NCBI RefSeq assembly: GCF_029784135.1
Contig: NC_073746.1
Coordinates: 178,071,788-178,135,787 of the forward strand
Direction of reading: 5' to 3'
DNA: 64,000 nucleotides
Origin: Toxorhynchites rutilus septentrionalis
Lineage: Eukaryota > Arthropoda > Insecta > Diptera > Culicidae
Shown: positions 1-11,964 of the stretch, piece after piece
Layout of the letters: each line of letters opens with the position of its first letter
How positions within the stretch are numbered: position 1 is the stretch's first letter
Program-made: the position numbers and the translations under genes
Notes under the pieces: model-generated
Told to the model about the DNA's origin: nothing
Databases searched by the model: none
What the model saw: the letters and a program-made list of their open reading frames with translations, nothing else

Positions 1-1092
1 GTCTGTGGAAACACTTGCTGCTACACAGAACATACATCCCAGTCTATTATGATTCTGAAGAGAAACATATGAGCTGTGAAAACCCAATAATGTTTCCATC
101 GGTAGCAATTATAAAAACAAACTGAGCGCACAAAGGCTTGAAACACATTTCCATGTCTTCGGCCGGGAGTTTTTACTAAGAATATGTATATGGGAGCAAT
201 AATACTTCTTCCGCCTATATATTCGCTAAACCATTGCATAATAAACATTGTCCAGTCCCCAGAGAATACCGCGTCATCGAAGCATGAAGATGAATCTTGT
301 TCGTGACAATAAAAACATACATTTACATGTCGCATTCAATTCAAATATATTCCCTTTTCAGTGTTAGTTGTTTTTTAGGAAATCGCGGGGCATATGATGA
401 AACAACTAACAGTGGATAATGAAAATCCGACGTGACTCACGATTTTATTTTAGTCTCATCAAAGCCCTAGACTCATGAAGGAAGGGGTGTGATAACTACT
501 AACTGCTGGATCTTGCCTTATTATTTTATAGTTTTTAGTACATTATCTGTATTATTGTTATGTTTAATCACAATGAAACCGACTACCTTAAAAAAAATTC
601 TTACTTATTTTATTTTCTAGTTTTAAGTACGTTATCTGTATCATTAGTATATTTCTGTACAATAAAACGAATCAACAATGTTTTTTAAAAAAATTTTTCC
701 TTACCTTATTTTTTTGGAATATTTCCCTGATATTCTGTATTCTATTAGTCAAACCATTTCATATGTAGGGGATTGCAAAGGGGACATAGTCGTCCATTTT
801 GTGGAAGCCATCCAGCTATTTTTTAGCGGCGGCCACAATGAATTTTTCAATATCATGGAATACGTTCTTTTATAAAATAAAGATAAAGCTGTTTTCCAAA
901 TTTAAGATCAATTAGGCAACAGGAACGAGATCGAATTTCTTGTAATGTCGGACAACCCTACTGACATTCAAACATACATACAAACAGGTCAGGCTGAATG
1001 AAACTAACGAAATAATAATGAAAAGTAATTGGTTATTTGGGGACTGCTGCCATCTTGGATTTACATTTTTCATGAATAACTGTGTTCTACTA
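1..1092. other. No gene; AT-rich DNA with a short direct repeat
   Basis: No coding sequence is convincing here; the longest open frames (for example 21-335 minus and 678-875 plus) match nothing I know and have TE-desert composition. One structure is visible: about 45 bases at 521-566 recur in diverged form at 610-655, a period near 89 bases, so a small tandem duplication. The right edge is the TA target site of the DD37E element. Confidence 0.6.
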
Positions 1093-2394
1093 AGGACCGT
1101 ATCGTTATTTATGGGTACGCCTTAGAGTCTCCGTCTGAAAAAGACTATAGCTTGTTTTGACAGCTGTTTATTTTTCTCCTGTTGTTGACACAGTTAGCGT
1201 TCAGTTAGCATTGTTAAAAGATCGTTTTTTCCTAAAAGTGCAATCATGAGAGGGCTAACAGAAGAAAAACGAAAATCCATTGTGACCAGATACTGCTCCG
1301 AAACAGGAATATCAATGAGAAAATTGGCGAAGGCGGAAGGAGTAAGCGTCCATGCGGTCCAAAACGCTATCAAGCGATTTGGTATGTATAATACATTGAA
1401 GGATCTACCCGGTCGCGGCAGAAAACCTGGGCCATCCAAGCCAAACTTGGATAAAAAGATTTGCAGGCAATTTGAAAGAAAAAAGGAATTATCGATACGG
1501 GATTGCGCAAAAAAGTGTGGAACATCAATCGGTATGGTTCAACGTGCCAAAGAACGTAACTCACTGAAGGCATATAGAAAGCAAAAATGTCCCAAACGCA
1601 GCCAAATTCAGGCAAGTTCCGTGAAAACCCGTGCCCGTAAGCTTTACGATGGGATTTTAAGCAAACGCGAACTGTGCATCGTCATGGATGATGAAACCTA
1701 CGTCAAACTGGACTACAAAACTCTTCCTGGGGCACAGTTTTACACTGTAAAGCAAGGAACAGATGTCCCGAACGCGGAGAAGTCAATTTTTTGCGAAAAA
1801 TTCGGTAAGAAAGTGCTGGTTTGGCAAGCTGTTTGTCAATGTGGCATGAAATCATCTCCTTTCTTCACTCTCGGGAATATGAATGGTGAAATTTACCGGA
1901 AAGAATGTCTCCAAAAGCGTGTGTTACCGCTCATCCGAAAGCACACTGGTCCGACACTATTTTGGCCTGATTTGGCATCATGCCACTATGCACGTTTGAC
2001 CTTGGATTGGTATCGCGAGAATAATGTCGATTTTGTGGAAAAGGAGATGAATCCTCCAAATTGTCCGCAAATAAGACCTATTGAAAAATTTTGGGCTTTG
2101 ATGAAGGGACGACTGCGGAAGAAGGACAAGGCAGCCGATGACCTTGAGCAGTTCAAAAAGGATTGGATAAATGTGAGCAAACAAGTCGATGAGACGGTTG
2201 TCCAGAACCTAATGAGGGACATCAAGAAGCAGGTGCGATCATTGGCGCGAAAATCAGAATCTTGATTATTTTTTACTGTTACTCCTTTCTTTCATTCATA
2301 AGATACAATATTTTGATATCAGAACTGAAAAATAAATGCAATATTTGAAATAAAGCTGTGTTTTGAGCGTACCCATAATTAACGATACGGTCCT
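1093..2394 (+). mobile_element. Complete DD37E Tc1/mariner-superfamily DNA transposon (copy 1)
   Basis: A 1.3 kb element with terminal inverted repeats of about 28 bases. The left end reads AGGACCGTATCGTTATTTAT and the right end is its inverse with one or two changes. Both ends are flanked by TA (1091-1092 and 2395-2396), the target duplication of this superfamily. One uninterrupted transposase gene fills the interior. Both termini and the reading frame are intact, so this is the best candidate for a recently mobile element in the window. Confidence 0.92.
1246..2265 (+). CDS. DD37E Tc1/mariner transposase, intact, 339 aa
   Basis: This encodes a cut-and-paste transposase that binds the element ends and acts in the nucleus. 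The N-terminus (about residues 1-110) reads as two helix-turn-helix regions joined by a basic GRGRKPG-type linker, as in Tc1 paired-like DNA-binding domains. The RNase H-fold catalytic residues are Asp149 (in VMDDETY), Asp242 (in FWPDLASCHYA) and Glu280 (in RPIEKFW), with exactly 37 residues between the last two, the DD37E signature described in mosquitoes. Length (339 aa) is normal for the family, and no frameshift or stop is present. The ATG lies 153 bases inside the left terminus. The protein is clearly related to those at 12094-13109 and 23409-24424 but is not the same subfamily, since the TIRs differ. Confidence 0.93.
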   Translation: MRGLTEEKRKSIVTRYCSETGISMRKLAKAEGVSVHAVQNAIKRFGMYNTLKDLPGRGRKPGPSKPNLDKKICRQFERKKELSIRDCAKKCGTSIGMVQRAKERNSLKAYRKQKCPKRSQIQASSVKTRARKLYDGILSKRELCIVMDDETYVKLDYKTLPGAQFYTVKQGTDVPNAEKSIFCEKFGKKVLVWQAVCQCGMKSSPFFTLGNMNGEIYRKECLQKRVLPLIRKHTGPTLFWPDLASCHYARLTLDWYRENNVDFVEKEMNPPNCPQIRPIEKFWALMKGRLRKKDKAADDLEQFKKDWINVSKQVDETVVQNLMRDIKKQVRSLARKSES

Positions 2395-2445
2395 TAGTCA
2401 CGCCCTTTCATTTGATACCCATATTGATGGAGGTTTGACAAAATA

Positions 2446-4054
2446 TTGGGTTGGGGAAAAAGAAATGTCGTATATTGTCAATATAAGGCAACATTTCAAC
2501 ATATCTTGTTTTGTACTTATCGCATCGGGTCATATTATACGGCTATTTAAAGCAGGAGTACGACTAAAACGTCAAATCCCTCATATTGCCAGTGTACCGA
2601 ATATTGCTGCGGTTCACTGACATTTTGGTTCTATTAATTACTGTTGTTTACAACTCGGTCCGATTATATAGTCGAATAGTGGCTAACTTTAAACTCCATG
2701 TTAAATGTGAACACCTCCATGTGAAACCGAAATATAAAAATCGCTCATGCAGTTAGAATAAAGCAGCGCATTTTTCGTTTTCAATCCTCGTAAATGATAT
2801 GTTGGTAAACAAATGACGCCATATTGATTTTGATTTTGGGTAGCCTATATTCAATTGATGTCTAACCCCTGATTTAAAGACGACAATCTGTGCTACAAGT
2901 GTCGTTTTGACAGTGTTGTGATTGTCCTTTTCAGTCTCAAGTTATAGCGCGTCAAAGATGAAGTCCACCAAGCAAAGAAATATTTTACGTTTTTACTACC
3001 TGCGAGGTAAAACTGTGACGAAGGCGGCCGAAAAAAAATCCGTGTAGTTTATGGACCCGATATTGGAACGATTCGCACATCACAGCGTTGGTTTGATCGA
3101 TTTCGTTTAGGAGTAGCGGCTGTCGAAGATACATCCCGTACTGGTAGGCCAATCGTCGTGGAAACCGATAAAATCGTTGAAATCATCCAAGTAGACCGGC
3201 ATGTGAGCACTCGCTCGATTGGCCAGGAACTGGGTATAGACCATAAAACCGTTTGGAACCGTTTTCATAAGATTGGATTCCAAAAAAAAGCTGGATGTAT
3301 GGGTGCCACACGAGTTGACGCAAAAAAATCTTTTAGACCGAATCAACGCCTGCGATGCACTGCTGAAACGGAACGAACTCGACCCATTTTTGAAGAAGAT
3401 GGTGACTGGTGATGAACAGTGGATCACGTACGACAACCTGAAGCGAAAAAAGTCGTGGTCGAAGCGCGGTGAGCCGGCCCAAACCATCGCCAAGCCCGGA
3501 TTGACGGCCAGGAAGGTTTTGCTGTGTGTTTGGTGGGATTGAAAGGGAATCATCCACTATGAGCTGCTCAACTACGGCCAGACCCTCGACTCGGTTCTCT
3601 ACTGTGAGCAGCCTGACCGTTTGAAGCTGGCGATTGACCAGAAACGGGCAGAAATGATCAATAGGAATGGTGTTGTTTTCACCAGGACAACACTTGGCCT
3701 CACACATCTTTGATGACCCGCCAAAAGCTACGGGAGCTCGGATGGGATGTCCTATTGCACCCACCGTATAGTTCGGACCTGGCTCCAAGTGATTATCATC
3801 TCTTCCGGTCCATGCAAAACGCTCTTGGTGATACTAAGTTAGCCACAAAAGAGGCTAGTGAAAACTGACTGTCTGAGTTTTTTTTTGCAAATAAGGAGGG
3901 GGGTTTTATAAGGGGGGGATAATGAAGTTGCCTTCTAAATGGCAACAAGTTTACGAAACGGTGCATATTTGACATAAATTGGATAATTTTAAGTATGTTA
4001 AATAAAGCGTCAAATTTCGATCAGAAATACGACATTTCTTTTTCCCCGACGCTA
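2446..4054 (+). mobile_element. Decayed mariner element (DD34D type)
   Basis: The imperfect terminal repeats share GGGGAAAAAGAAATGTCGTA (2452-2471 and the inverse at about 4027-4046). TA flanks both ends at 2444-2445 and 4055-4056. At 1.6 kb it is about 300 bases longer than typical mariners; the excess lies in the 5' segment (about 2470-2950), where a small insertion may be present. Confidence 0.8.
2958..3972 (+). pseudogene. Mariner transposase pseudogene
   Basis: The ATG at 2958 opens a mariner-type protein. It begins with the usual MKSTKQRNILRFYYL-like helix-turn-helix region, followed by a second HTH with STRSIGQELGIDHKTVWNRF and the WVPHELTQKN motif just before the catalytic core. The first catalytic region (MVTGDEQWITYDN) lies at about 3400. 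An early frameshift occurs at about 3040 (poly-A run), another at about 3285 (A-run in GGATTCCAAAAAAAAG), and a stop follows the VLLCVWWD motif at 3541. The second Asp region and the SDYHLF-like third region can still be read in pieces at 3690-3830. The C-terminus is recognisable up to 3972. The element cannot make transposase. Confidence 0.85.
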
Positions 4055-4142
4055 TATGTAATCCGCCATTTTGTAGCGGCCGTCATCTTGGATTTTCAAG
4101 ATTAAGAATATGCAGTTTTATAATGACTGCAGAGATAAAGGT

Positions 4143-4686
4143 GTTACAAAGTTACAAAGTTACAAAGTTACAAAGTTACAAAGTTACAAAGTTACAAAGT
4201 TACAAAGTTACAAAGTTACAAAGTTACAAAGTTACAAAGTTACAAAGTTACAAAGTTACAAAGTTACAAAGTTACAAAGTTACAAAGTTACAAAGTTACA
4301 AAGTTACAAAGTTACAAAGTTACAAAGTTACAAAGTTACAAAGTTACAAAGTTACAAAGTTACAAAGTTACAAAGTTACAAAGTTACAAAGTTACAAAGT
4401 TACAAAGTTACAAAGTTACAAAGTTACAAAGTTACAAAGTTACAAAGTTACAAAGTTACAAAGTTACAAAGTTACAAAGTTACAAAGTTACAAAGTTACA
4501 AAGTTACAAAGTTACAAAGTTACAAAGTTACAAAGTTACAAAGTTACAAAGTTACAAAGTTACAAAGTTACAAAGTTACAAAGTTACAAAGTTACAAAGT
4601 TACAAAGTTACAAAGTTACAAAGATACAAAGTTACAAAGTTACAAAGATACAAAGTTACAAAGTTACAAAGTTACAAAGTTACAAA
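4143..4686 (+). repeat. 8-bp minisatellite, 68 units of GTTACAAA
   Basis: Sixty-eight head-to-tail 8-mers fill 544 bases. Two units near the right end (about 4621 and 4645) read GATACAAA; the rest appear identical. Since 8 is not a multiple of 3, all three plus-strand frames encode the same eight-residue cycle (LQSYKVTK) and stay open, which creates long but meaningless open frames. The minus strand contains TAA in every cycle. Confidence 0.98.
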
Positions 4687-5411
4687 TGGGTCAAGCAAAA
4701 TAAATCCAATTAAAAACATTATTCGTCTGCTTTATGTTATGTCCACCCTGTGGGCCGGAATCCATGCGGATAAATGTAAGATAATATAAGAAGGAAGCAT
4801 CTTCCAACAAAATTATTACGGCACTTAACATTACAACAATCATGAAGGTTTTTCCAAACTTTCGTGTGACACATAATTTACGCGTAAACCGTTTATGGCT
4901 ACACATTAGCGAATGAACTAATATTACGCTGCAGAGTACAATTAAATTTCTGGTGGTAAGATTATGACGTGGCTCATTCGACCATTTTCAACTGGGAAAA
5001 TTCAATGTTACATAACATTTCGTTGGTGCGTTTGTTTGTTTATTAGTTACATAACATTGAGACTCCTAGTTGATACTCAGAGAATTTTGTAAACCCTTTG
5101 TAAATGTCGTTATCATCTATATAATATGGACGATACAAAAAATGGATAATACATCTTCAAATATACCTTAAACAATAACCAAAATGCCCGAACATTACAT
5201 TTTATTCCTAACAACCAAAAAAAAAATCACGAACAATCATTATTTTTCGAAGCCATCAATTGGCCAGATAAAATTTCAGGAAAACAAGAGTTAGATAACA
5301 TTTGTTAGAAATTGGAACACCCCAATTTGGATTGTTCTTTTCATCGAATAATTATTGCTTATCGAAATTGTGTTCCTCCACTCTTCCTGGAAGAATAAAC
5401 ATACCTATATA
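4687..5411. other. No gene seen
   Basis: AT-rich sequence between the minisatellite and the outer Tc1 element. I find no open frame resembling a known protein and no clear terminal repeats. Confidence 0.6.
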
Positions 5412-5699
5412 TACAGTTGTGTTCAAAATAATGGCAGTGCTGATTTAAAATCTGAAATAAGATAATAATTTGTAATTAACGCTTTGCTCCGAATTTTCTT
5501 CATAGTGTATTTTGAACAGAATTTCAATAGAAGAAGTGTATGGTATTGGTGGCAAGATTTCATTTTATTATTCAATAAAATAATCATTTGTTCAAAAAAG
5601 TTAGTGTTCAAAAAAATAGCAGTACTTCAGTCAACACCAGGAAAACATGATTAAAATGATGAAAGATTTCTAAGTTGCTCTGTAACATGATTATCCACC

Positions 5700-6115
5700 T
5701 TAGTACTTTGTAGCGTAGCCATTATTCTTAATAACAGCAGCACGCCGTTTCGGCATAGAGTCCACAAGTGCTTGGCAGCGAGAATCAGGTATTGCAGCCC
5801 ACGAATCACGAATTACAGACCATAATTCTACCACATTTTTTGGTCTGGCTTCAGACTGTAACAGTGCTCACAGTTAAATATAGTTCATCTTTGATCTTAT
5901 TAGAAGACAAAGTTGGATCAGTCCGTGGCATCTTGATGATTCTTCGATCAATTCTTTCAGAAGTGCAACGTTTCCGGCCACGAGTTTCCAACTTGTCTTA
6001 TCATTTTGGCCGAGCACCCCACTGTTTGCTGTACTTGTCTGTAAGTTTTGCCTTGATTTATCAACGTTTTGATAAAATTGCGCTGCTCCTCAGAGCAATG
6101 TTTTCCGCGACCCAT
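5700..6115 (-). pseudogene. Internally deleted Tc1 transposase pseudogene
   Basis: On the minus strand from ATG 6115 the first about 40 residues are a Tc1 helix-turn-helix (MGRGKHCSEEQRNFIKTLIN and on through TYRQVQQTVGCSAKMI). They are followed after a break by a degenerate second HTH and linker (containing DPTLSSNKIKDEL). The sequence then jumps straight to the extreme C-terminus, with remnants of the PDSRCQALVDSMPKRRAAVI motif and a stop near 5700. The whole DDE catalytic core is missing, so this is a deletion derivative that could move only with transposase made elsewhere. Several stops and shifts are also present. Confidence 0.8.
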
Positions 6116-8103
6116 TTTCTGCAATACAAACAAAACAAACATATTTTCTTGTACATATATTTTTTTTTATTTATTTATTTATCCAGTCTTCGCCAAGAAA
6201 TTGTCGGACAGACTAAAATTCAATTATTGAATCCTTATAATAAACGCATTTCTGGACATATCGAATTCAAACAAGTAATACACTTCATTGAACCGTTGGC
6301 AACAAACATCCAAAGGATTATTTTTTCCATACAGAGTACGATGCGCTGCTTGCCGGAAGAAAACAAATTGTCTGGCTGGAGCGTTGATTCGAAGCTTCCC
6401 CAGAACTTCTGCACAGTCAAGATTGTTGCTAAGAAAATCGAAAACCAGCAGTCTCTGGAGAAACTCAAGTCGTTGTTGCAGTGTCGGTAAATGAATCAGT
6501 GCGTAGCGTTCTTCATATGAGGTCAGATGTTGGTCGCTGCGCCACGGGAGATGACGAAGAGCATATCGGATGAAAGTTTTCTGCACACGTTCCAGGCGAG
6601 CAATGTGAACAGCGTGGTATGGGGCCCAAACAGTTACACCGTATTCTAATATACTGCGTACGAGAAACACGTGCAACGCTTTGAGGCAATAAACATCTGT
6701 AAATGCCTGAGTGTGGCGTCAAATGAATCCGAGAACGGTAAAAGCCTTAGCGGTAACGGTTACAATATGCTCCGTAAATTTTAGTTTGTTGTCAAGCACG
6801 ATACCTAGATCTTTGACGGCTGCAACTCTGTCCACTTCGATCGATCCCATCGTATATTCAAAAGTAATTGGTGAGCAAAGCCGCGAAAATGTTATCGCGT
6901 GACATTTTCTGATGTTCACTTCCATGCCATTTATTAAGCACCAGTCCAGCAGAGCATCTAGATCCATTTGAAGAGCACAACAGTCCATAAATGATGTTAC
7001 TACTCGAAACAATTTCAGGTCATCTGCATACATCAACTTAGGCGATTTAAGAACAGCGCAAATATCGTGAATGAAGAGTACGAATAAAAGTGGACCTAAG
7101 TGACTGCCTTGCGGCACGCCAGAGGTAACATAAAAGGGCGATGAAACAGACGAGCCAATCCGTACGTGTGCACTACGATCAGTCAGATACGAATTTATCC
7201 AATTGGTTAACCAAAGTGGAAACCCGTAGCGCTTCAGCTTTTCCACCGCAAGGGCGTGAGGAACGCGGTCGAAAGCTTTCGAAAAGTCAACGTAAATGGC
7301 GTCAAACTGCTGTCTTTTCTCAATTTTTTCAATCAGCAGAGACACGTAGCTAATGAGGTTTGTCGAAGTAGACCGTTTTTTAACAAACCCATGTTGTTTG
7401 CGATAATGTGCTGAACAGATGGGTAAATGAGATCCAGTAGCATACTTTCAAAAATTTTCGGCATGCAGAAATTTTGGCGTTCAAGTCAACGAAGTTACAT
7501 TGCCTGAAGTCGTAATATTGTTCCTCCTCATCTATATCCACACGTGTCAGATTGTAAACGGCTAGCTTGACAGTAAAAGACTTGTGGTGGCGATCTACAT
7601 TCATTAACGGCATGAGGAGGCTCGAAGATTTCGCAGCGCGTTATGTCATTAATAAAAACCAGGTCTAATATTCTCCCATTGTCATTCATCAGTTGGTTTA
7701 CTTGTTGTAGCCCGGCTGAAAGAATCGATTCAACCAGTGTAATCTCCTGCTCAGATGATGCATTTGCAGGAATGAAACTTCCAATATCCTCATCGAAGCC
7801 CCCGTGTAGCAGTGGCAAATTATAATCGCCGAATACCACTATCCTGTCTTTGTCCCTTATACGGTTGCAAATGCGTGAACACAGGCACTGTGTCGTTCAT
7901 AATCTATCGGTTCAATATTAGGAGGCAGATATATTGCACACACTAATAACGGGTGTTAAATAAAAATTTGAATTTTTTCAATACCTTTCAGTAACTCAAA
8001 TAAAGAGCGTAAAATTTTCTTTCTCCAAGAAAATTACTCTTTGGGCTCCCTAAAAACAGTAGGTGTGATTGGTTTTGCTAGTTTGAATTTAGTCAAAGCA
8101 AAG

Positions 8104-9133
8104 ATGGCGTCGAAACAGCACGTGCTCCGCGAACGCATTGTACGGTTCTACGAAACGCATTTCCAGCAAGGAAAAAAGTTCACGGTGACAAATTTTAAGG
8201 AAATAAAATGTACCTGTCAGTACGGTATATCGTATCCTGGGTTCCCTGAACGTAGAGCGGAAGGTCGGAAGTGGTCGTCTGGTGACGATAATGACGAAGA
8301 AGAGGAAGACATCGTTAGAGAAGCTGTTTGACAACAAGGACGCAACCAGCCTGCGTGACGCCGGTCGGAAATATGGCTTCTCCCACGTATTGATCCATCG
8401 GACCCTCAAGATGGGAGGAATCGTCTGCAGGAAGAAGACGAGGTCGCCGGAGTACACGGAGGAGCAGATTGAGACGGTTAAATCACAGTGTCGGCGGATG
8501 ACTAAAAAATACCGCGGGACGTCTTTCGTTCTGGACGACGAAAGTCATTTTCCGCTGTCCAAAACGCATATTCCAGGAAATGATAATTACTACTCCAGCG
8601 ACAAGTCATCCACACCGCCTGAAGTGAAATACAAGTTCAAGCACAAGTTTGAAAAAAAGGTTATGTTGTACATCGCCATTTCCGACCGGGGCATTTCAAA
8701 GCCTTGGTTTAAGCCGAGCGGTCTGGCAATCAACCAACAAATCTATCGAGAAGAGTGCCTCGATAAAATCCTGCTGCCGTTCCTGAACGAGCATCACACG
8801 GATGGGAAGTACGTCTTCTGGCCGGACAAGGCGTCTTCCCATTACGCCAAGAAGACGCTGGCGTATCTTGAGGAGAAAAAGATACCGTTCGTGCCGAAAG
8901 CTCGTAACCCAACAAACATGCCCCAGTGCCGCCCAATAGAGGATTTCTTTGGCTCACTCAGTGCCATAGTGTATAAAAACAATTGGCGGGCCAAGGACAC
9001 GAAGCAACTGACTACAAGAATCCGGAATTGTATCCGGAAAATGGACGTAAGTGCCGTACAACGTTCTTGTGAGAGCATCGCAACAAAGTTGCGTCGAACA
9101 GCAGACCACGGCCCTTACTCAAACGTTCACTGA
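8104..9133 (+). pseudogene. DD37-type transposase with N-terminal frameshift
   Basis: An ATG at 8104 begins MASKQHVLRERIVRFYETHF. That frame ends at 8331, and the rest continues in another frame from about 8282 to the stop at 9133. The junction lies in the acidic/basic low-complexity stretch at about 8285-8325, so at least one indel is present. The catalytic core is intact: SFVLDDESHF (first Asp), FWPDKASSHYA (second Asp) and QCRPIEDFFG, where the Glu follows the second Asp after 37 residues. The DNA-binding half retains RDAGRKYGFSHVLIHRTL, a helix-turn-helix. The core differs strongly from the DD37E proteins at 1246 and 12094, so this is a separate lineage. Confidence 0.82.
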
Positions 9134-9190
9134 TATTTTTTTGAAGAAAATACATTATGTTATTAATAAAAAAATACTGAAATCGATGAA

Positions 9191-10270
9191 AAAAACAGGA
9201 GGTGGGTTATATCTATGGTATAACCGCAAGGGTGACGTAGGACTATCGTTGATTTAGAGATCATTTGTATGAAGTTGAATCTGAATTCATTCTGAATGAA
9301 TGAATATTTGGAGAACTTCGAAAACGGGAGCGTTACGTTGGAGGCACAAGGTTTTATGCATCCAATATTGGATACGGAAATATCCTACTGATGGGGAAGA
9401 ATAATCTTCAGAAGCTATCCTGTTGATTGCGATTGATTGAAAAATCACAAAGCCTAATGTATTTGGTCACAGTGTTACATGGATAGAAAACATTAAAATA
9501 AACTCTTTCATATGAATGTAATTTTAAATTCCCAGAGGAACTGGCAGATTATTTTCAGTAACGATTAGATATTTCCACATTTTCCTCGATACTGGAAGCC
9601 CACCAGTGGTTAATGCTAACTCGAAAACCATCTGTTAATAGCACTTGATAGAAACAGATTTGGTCACAGTGTTACATGGATAGAAAACATTCAAATAAAC
9701 TCTTTCACATGAATGTATTTTTAAATTCCTAGAGGAACTGGCAGATTATTTTCCGGATCTTTCTCGATCCAAACGGAAAGAATTCCGTGTGTGTGTGTAG
9801 CGGCTGCTTCGAGATCTTCCCGGGGAACCGTATGTAGCATCACTCTGCTCCTGATGGATTCCCTTCTGGCCTAAGGTGCACAAACAGGCTCTTGGTGACA
9901 CCGTTCATCCGCGCTTTCATGATAAATGAAGAGCTTCACCACAACAGCGACAACATGCTCCAATCGCTGTTCAATTAGAACTGAGTGGATTTCCGAGCGG
10001 CACTCGCTTATATACCGATTGATGATTTCAATAGCCTATTTTGAAAGCAAATTTAAGACTATTGAAACAAGTTTTTGGATCAGAAAGTAACAAGTATAGA
10101 ACGCGTAGACATTTTATCTTTCGAATGAAGTGTTTATCATACCATTTCGTTCAGTTGTTTAGGAGCTATTAACACTCAAAATCTCGGTCTCCGGCGTAAC
10201 CCTTTCGTTTTCGAAACTTTGATTTTACACCCCGGTATAGAAATGAAAGACGTAGTCCTACGTCAAAAAT
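9191..10270 (-). repeat. Repeat copy C of the palindrome-marked family (inverted orientation)
   Basis: About 1.08 kb nearly identical, in inverse orientation, to copies A (15083-16198) and B (43811-44693). In its own sense it starts TTTTGACGTAGTCCTACGTC-like (10258-10270) and ends near ACTTCCTG/CACCTCCTG next to a T-run (9191). It carries the duplicated internal block seen in A (about 9470-9560 and 9655-9750) and the TATA/Inr pair (10007-10014 and 9979-9984). No transposase-like frame is present. Confidence 0.88.
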
Positions 10271-10490
10271 TTTTTTTTATATGTGATTGAAAAAATTCTC
10301 ATTTTTTATTTAACGCCCGTTAGATCACTGTTGTCATCAGTAACACGAACAATGATTTGCTCTAGCTGACTGCCATCATCGACGTGCACAACATGCAAGT
10401 GCCTTTTTACTCCGATCAATACTCCACCACCACGTCGAAAGCGACTTGTGGCAGGGGAACGATCGCAACGATATATCACATAATCATCGG

Positions 10491-11905
10491 CAGCGTTGCC
10501 AATGTTCCAGTTTAAACTGGATTCTTCCTGTTTTTTTACTCGATCCAGTCAAACAGTTAAACCCTAAAATCTTCCAGTTTTTTCAAATATTATCCAGTTT
10601 TATCCAGTTTTTTATATGTGTGCTTCAGTCTTACCCATTTTATGTAAAATCAATTCAAAATGTATAAACAATATCCCTCACTCACCCTTCCTATCCATGG
10701 CCCAACTTAGTTTTTTTTTTACATTTATCGTTCGTTCGATCCAATTTGCGTTTACCTTGGATTGGTCTTTCTTTTATTTTACACTCAACCCAGTATTATT
10801 GTTTTCTTGTTTACACTTCTAAATTTCTAGGTCCTCCTAGTTGAGACTAATTGAACTACAATTTCAACTAGCAATGTTCATAGTCTTACCCAAATAGGTC
10901 CACAGAGCCCGTGTGCTATGCTGGCTTTGATTTTATATAATCATCAAATGTTATAGGCCCTCCATATCATTTTAAATTTCAGAAGACCTTAGTGTCAATG
11001 AGTTCCATTGACTTTGATTGATATGAACATAAAACCCAAGTAATCTTGTCCCCGTTTACATCAATGGAATATTAGTTTTTAATGGTCTCTCAAAGGATTT
11101 TTAATTCTAAATAGCATTAATATTACGCATGATCTAAACTCTCCTATTTGATGTATTTTTCCAAAAAAATGCAGGCTTTGCATAAAATACATAAGCACTA
11201 TAGTGTTTATTTAGCAAGTATGTATACTACGGATATTTTTCCAAAAGTATATTCTCGACCAGGAGGAAATACTTAAGGATATCTCATTTTGATCTTGATA
11301 CCCAAATTTAGTTTGGACAAGTCTGATATTAAAGTAAAATATTAAAGAATAATATCAAAATTGGAATTTTATAATTTCAATACCACAGTAACACTCGAGC
11401 AGTGTTGCTTGGTATTGAATGTGCTCTTTTTAGAATTGAAATAATATTATGGAACCCAATGAAAAAATATTCTAGAATTTTTATACATAGATCATACATT
11501 AGTGCAGAAAAATGAACAGGATTTGTGTTAAATTCCGTATCCCTATGCACCTCAATTAATCTGGACATGACATGTCATGAAGAACATGATGGACATGAAG
11601 CGAAAAATACGATATTTTTCAAGTTTTACCCAAATGAAACCGTATTTTCTAGAAAGAAAGATCCTCAAATATTGTTTTACAGTTACTTATATGATTAATA
11701 AATTTTGTATTTCGTCGTTTTATGAACTGCATATGAATACGACACGAAGCTTCAAAGAAGATGATATTTCTCAATCATGGGAATGGGTTAAAAATCGTTA
11801 AAATGCAATCTTTTGAAAATAAAACGGTTTTACAGGATCCAGTTTTCTTCCAGTTTTTTAAATAGCGATCTTCCAGTTTTTTGAAAATTATTATTGGCAA
11901 CCCTA
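10491..11905. mobile_element. Non-autonomous hAT-like element
   Basis: 1.4 kb bounded by CAGCGTTGCCAAT (10491) and the inverse ATTGGCAACCCTA (ends 11905), which resemble the CAGGGTTGCCA termini of hAT elements. The sequence ATCATCGG (8 bp, the hAT target-duplication length) is repeated immediately outside both ends (10483-10490, 11906-11913). Both ends are rich in the subterminal motif TTCCAGTTTT. No hAT transposase frame is seen; the interior is AT-rich and anonymous. Excision restores the LINE codons TELTDDYVIYRCDR. Confidence 0.85.
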
Positions 11906-11964
11906 ATCATCGGTCAACTCTGTATCCAATGTAAGTTCGTTAAGCCAAGTTTCAGTAAATACTA

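Larger units (their letters stand above)
7949..10320 (+). mobile_element. Tc1/mariner-superfamily element (DD37-type), carrying repeat copy C
   Basis: Left terminus ACGGGTGTTAAATAAAAATT at 7949; right terminus is the inverse ending at 10320 (with TTTATTTAACGCCCGT). TA flanks at 7947-7948 and 10321-10322. Excising it rejoins the LINE endonuclease coding sequence. The transposase gene is at 8104-9133. Between its stop and the right terminus sits repeat copy C (about 9191-10270), so the element itself is only about 1.3 kb. Confidence 0.88.

Noticed and set aside
4143..4686. CRISPR array
   Set aside because: Units are contiguous 8-mers without spacers, in a eukaryotic TE context.
4110..4713. Two overlapping plus-strand frames of about 197 aa with YKVTKLQS repeats
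   Set aside because: They are products of the stop-free 8-bp minisatellite and exist identically in all three frames.
5768..6490. 240-aa plus-strand frame
   Set aside because: It spans the joint between Tc1 remnant and LINE tail and is antisense to both.
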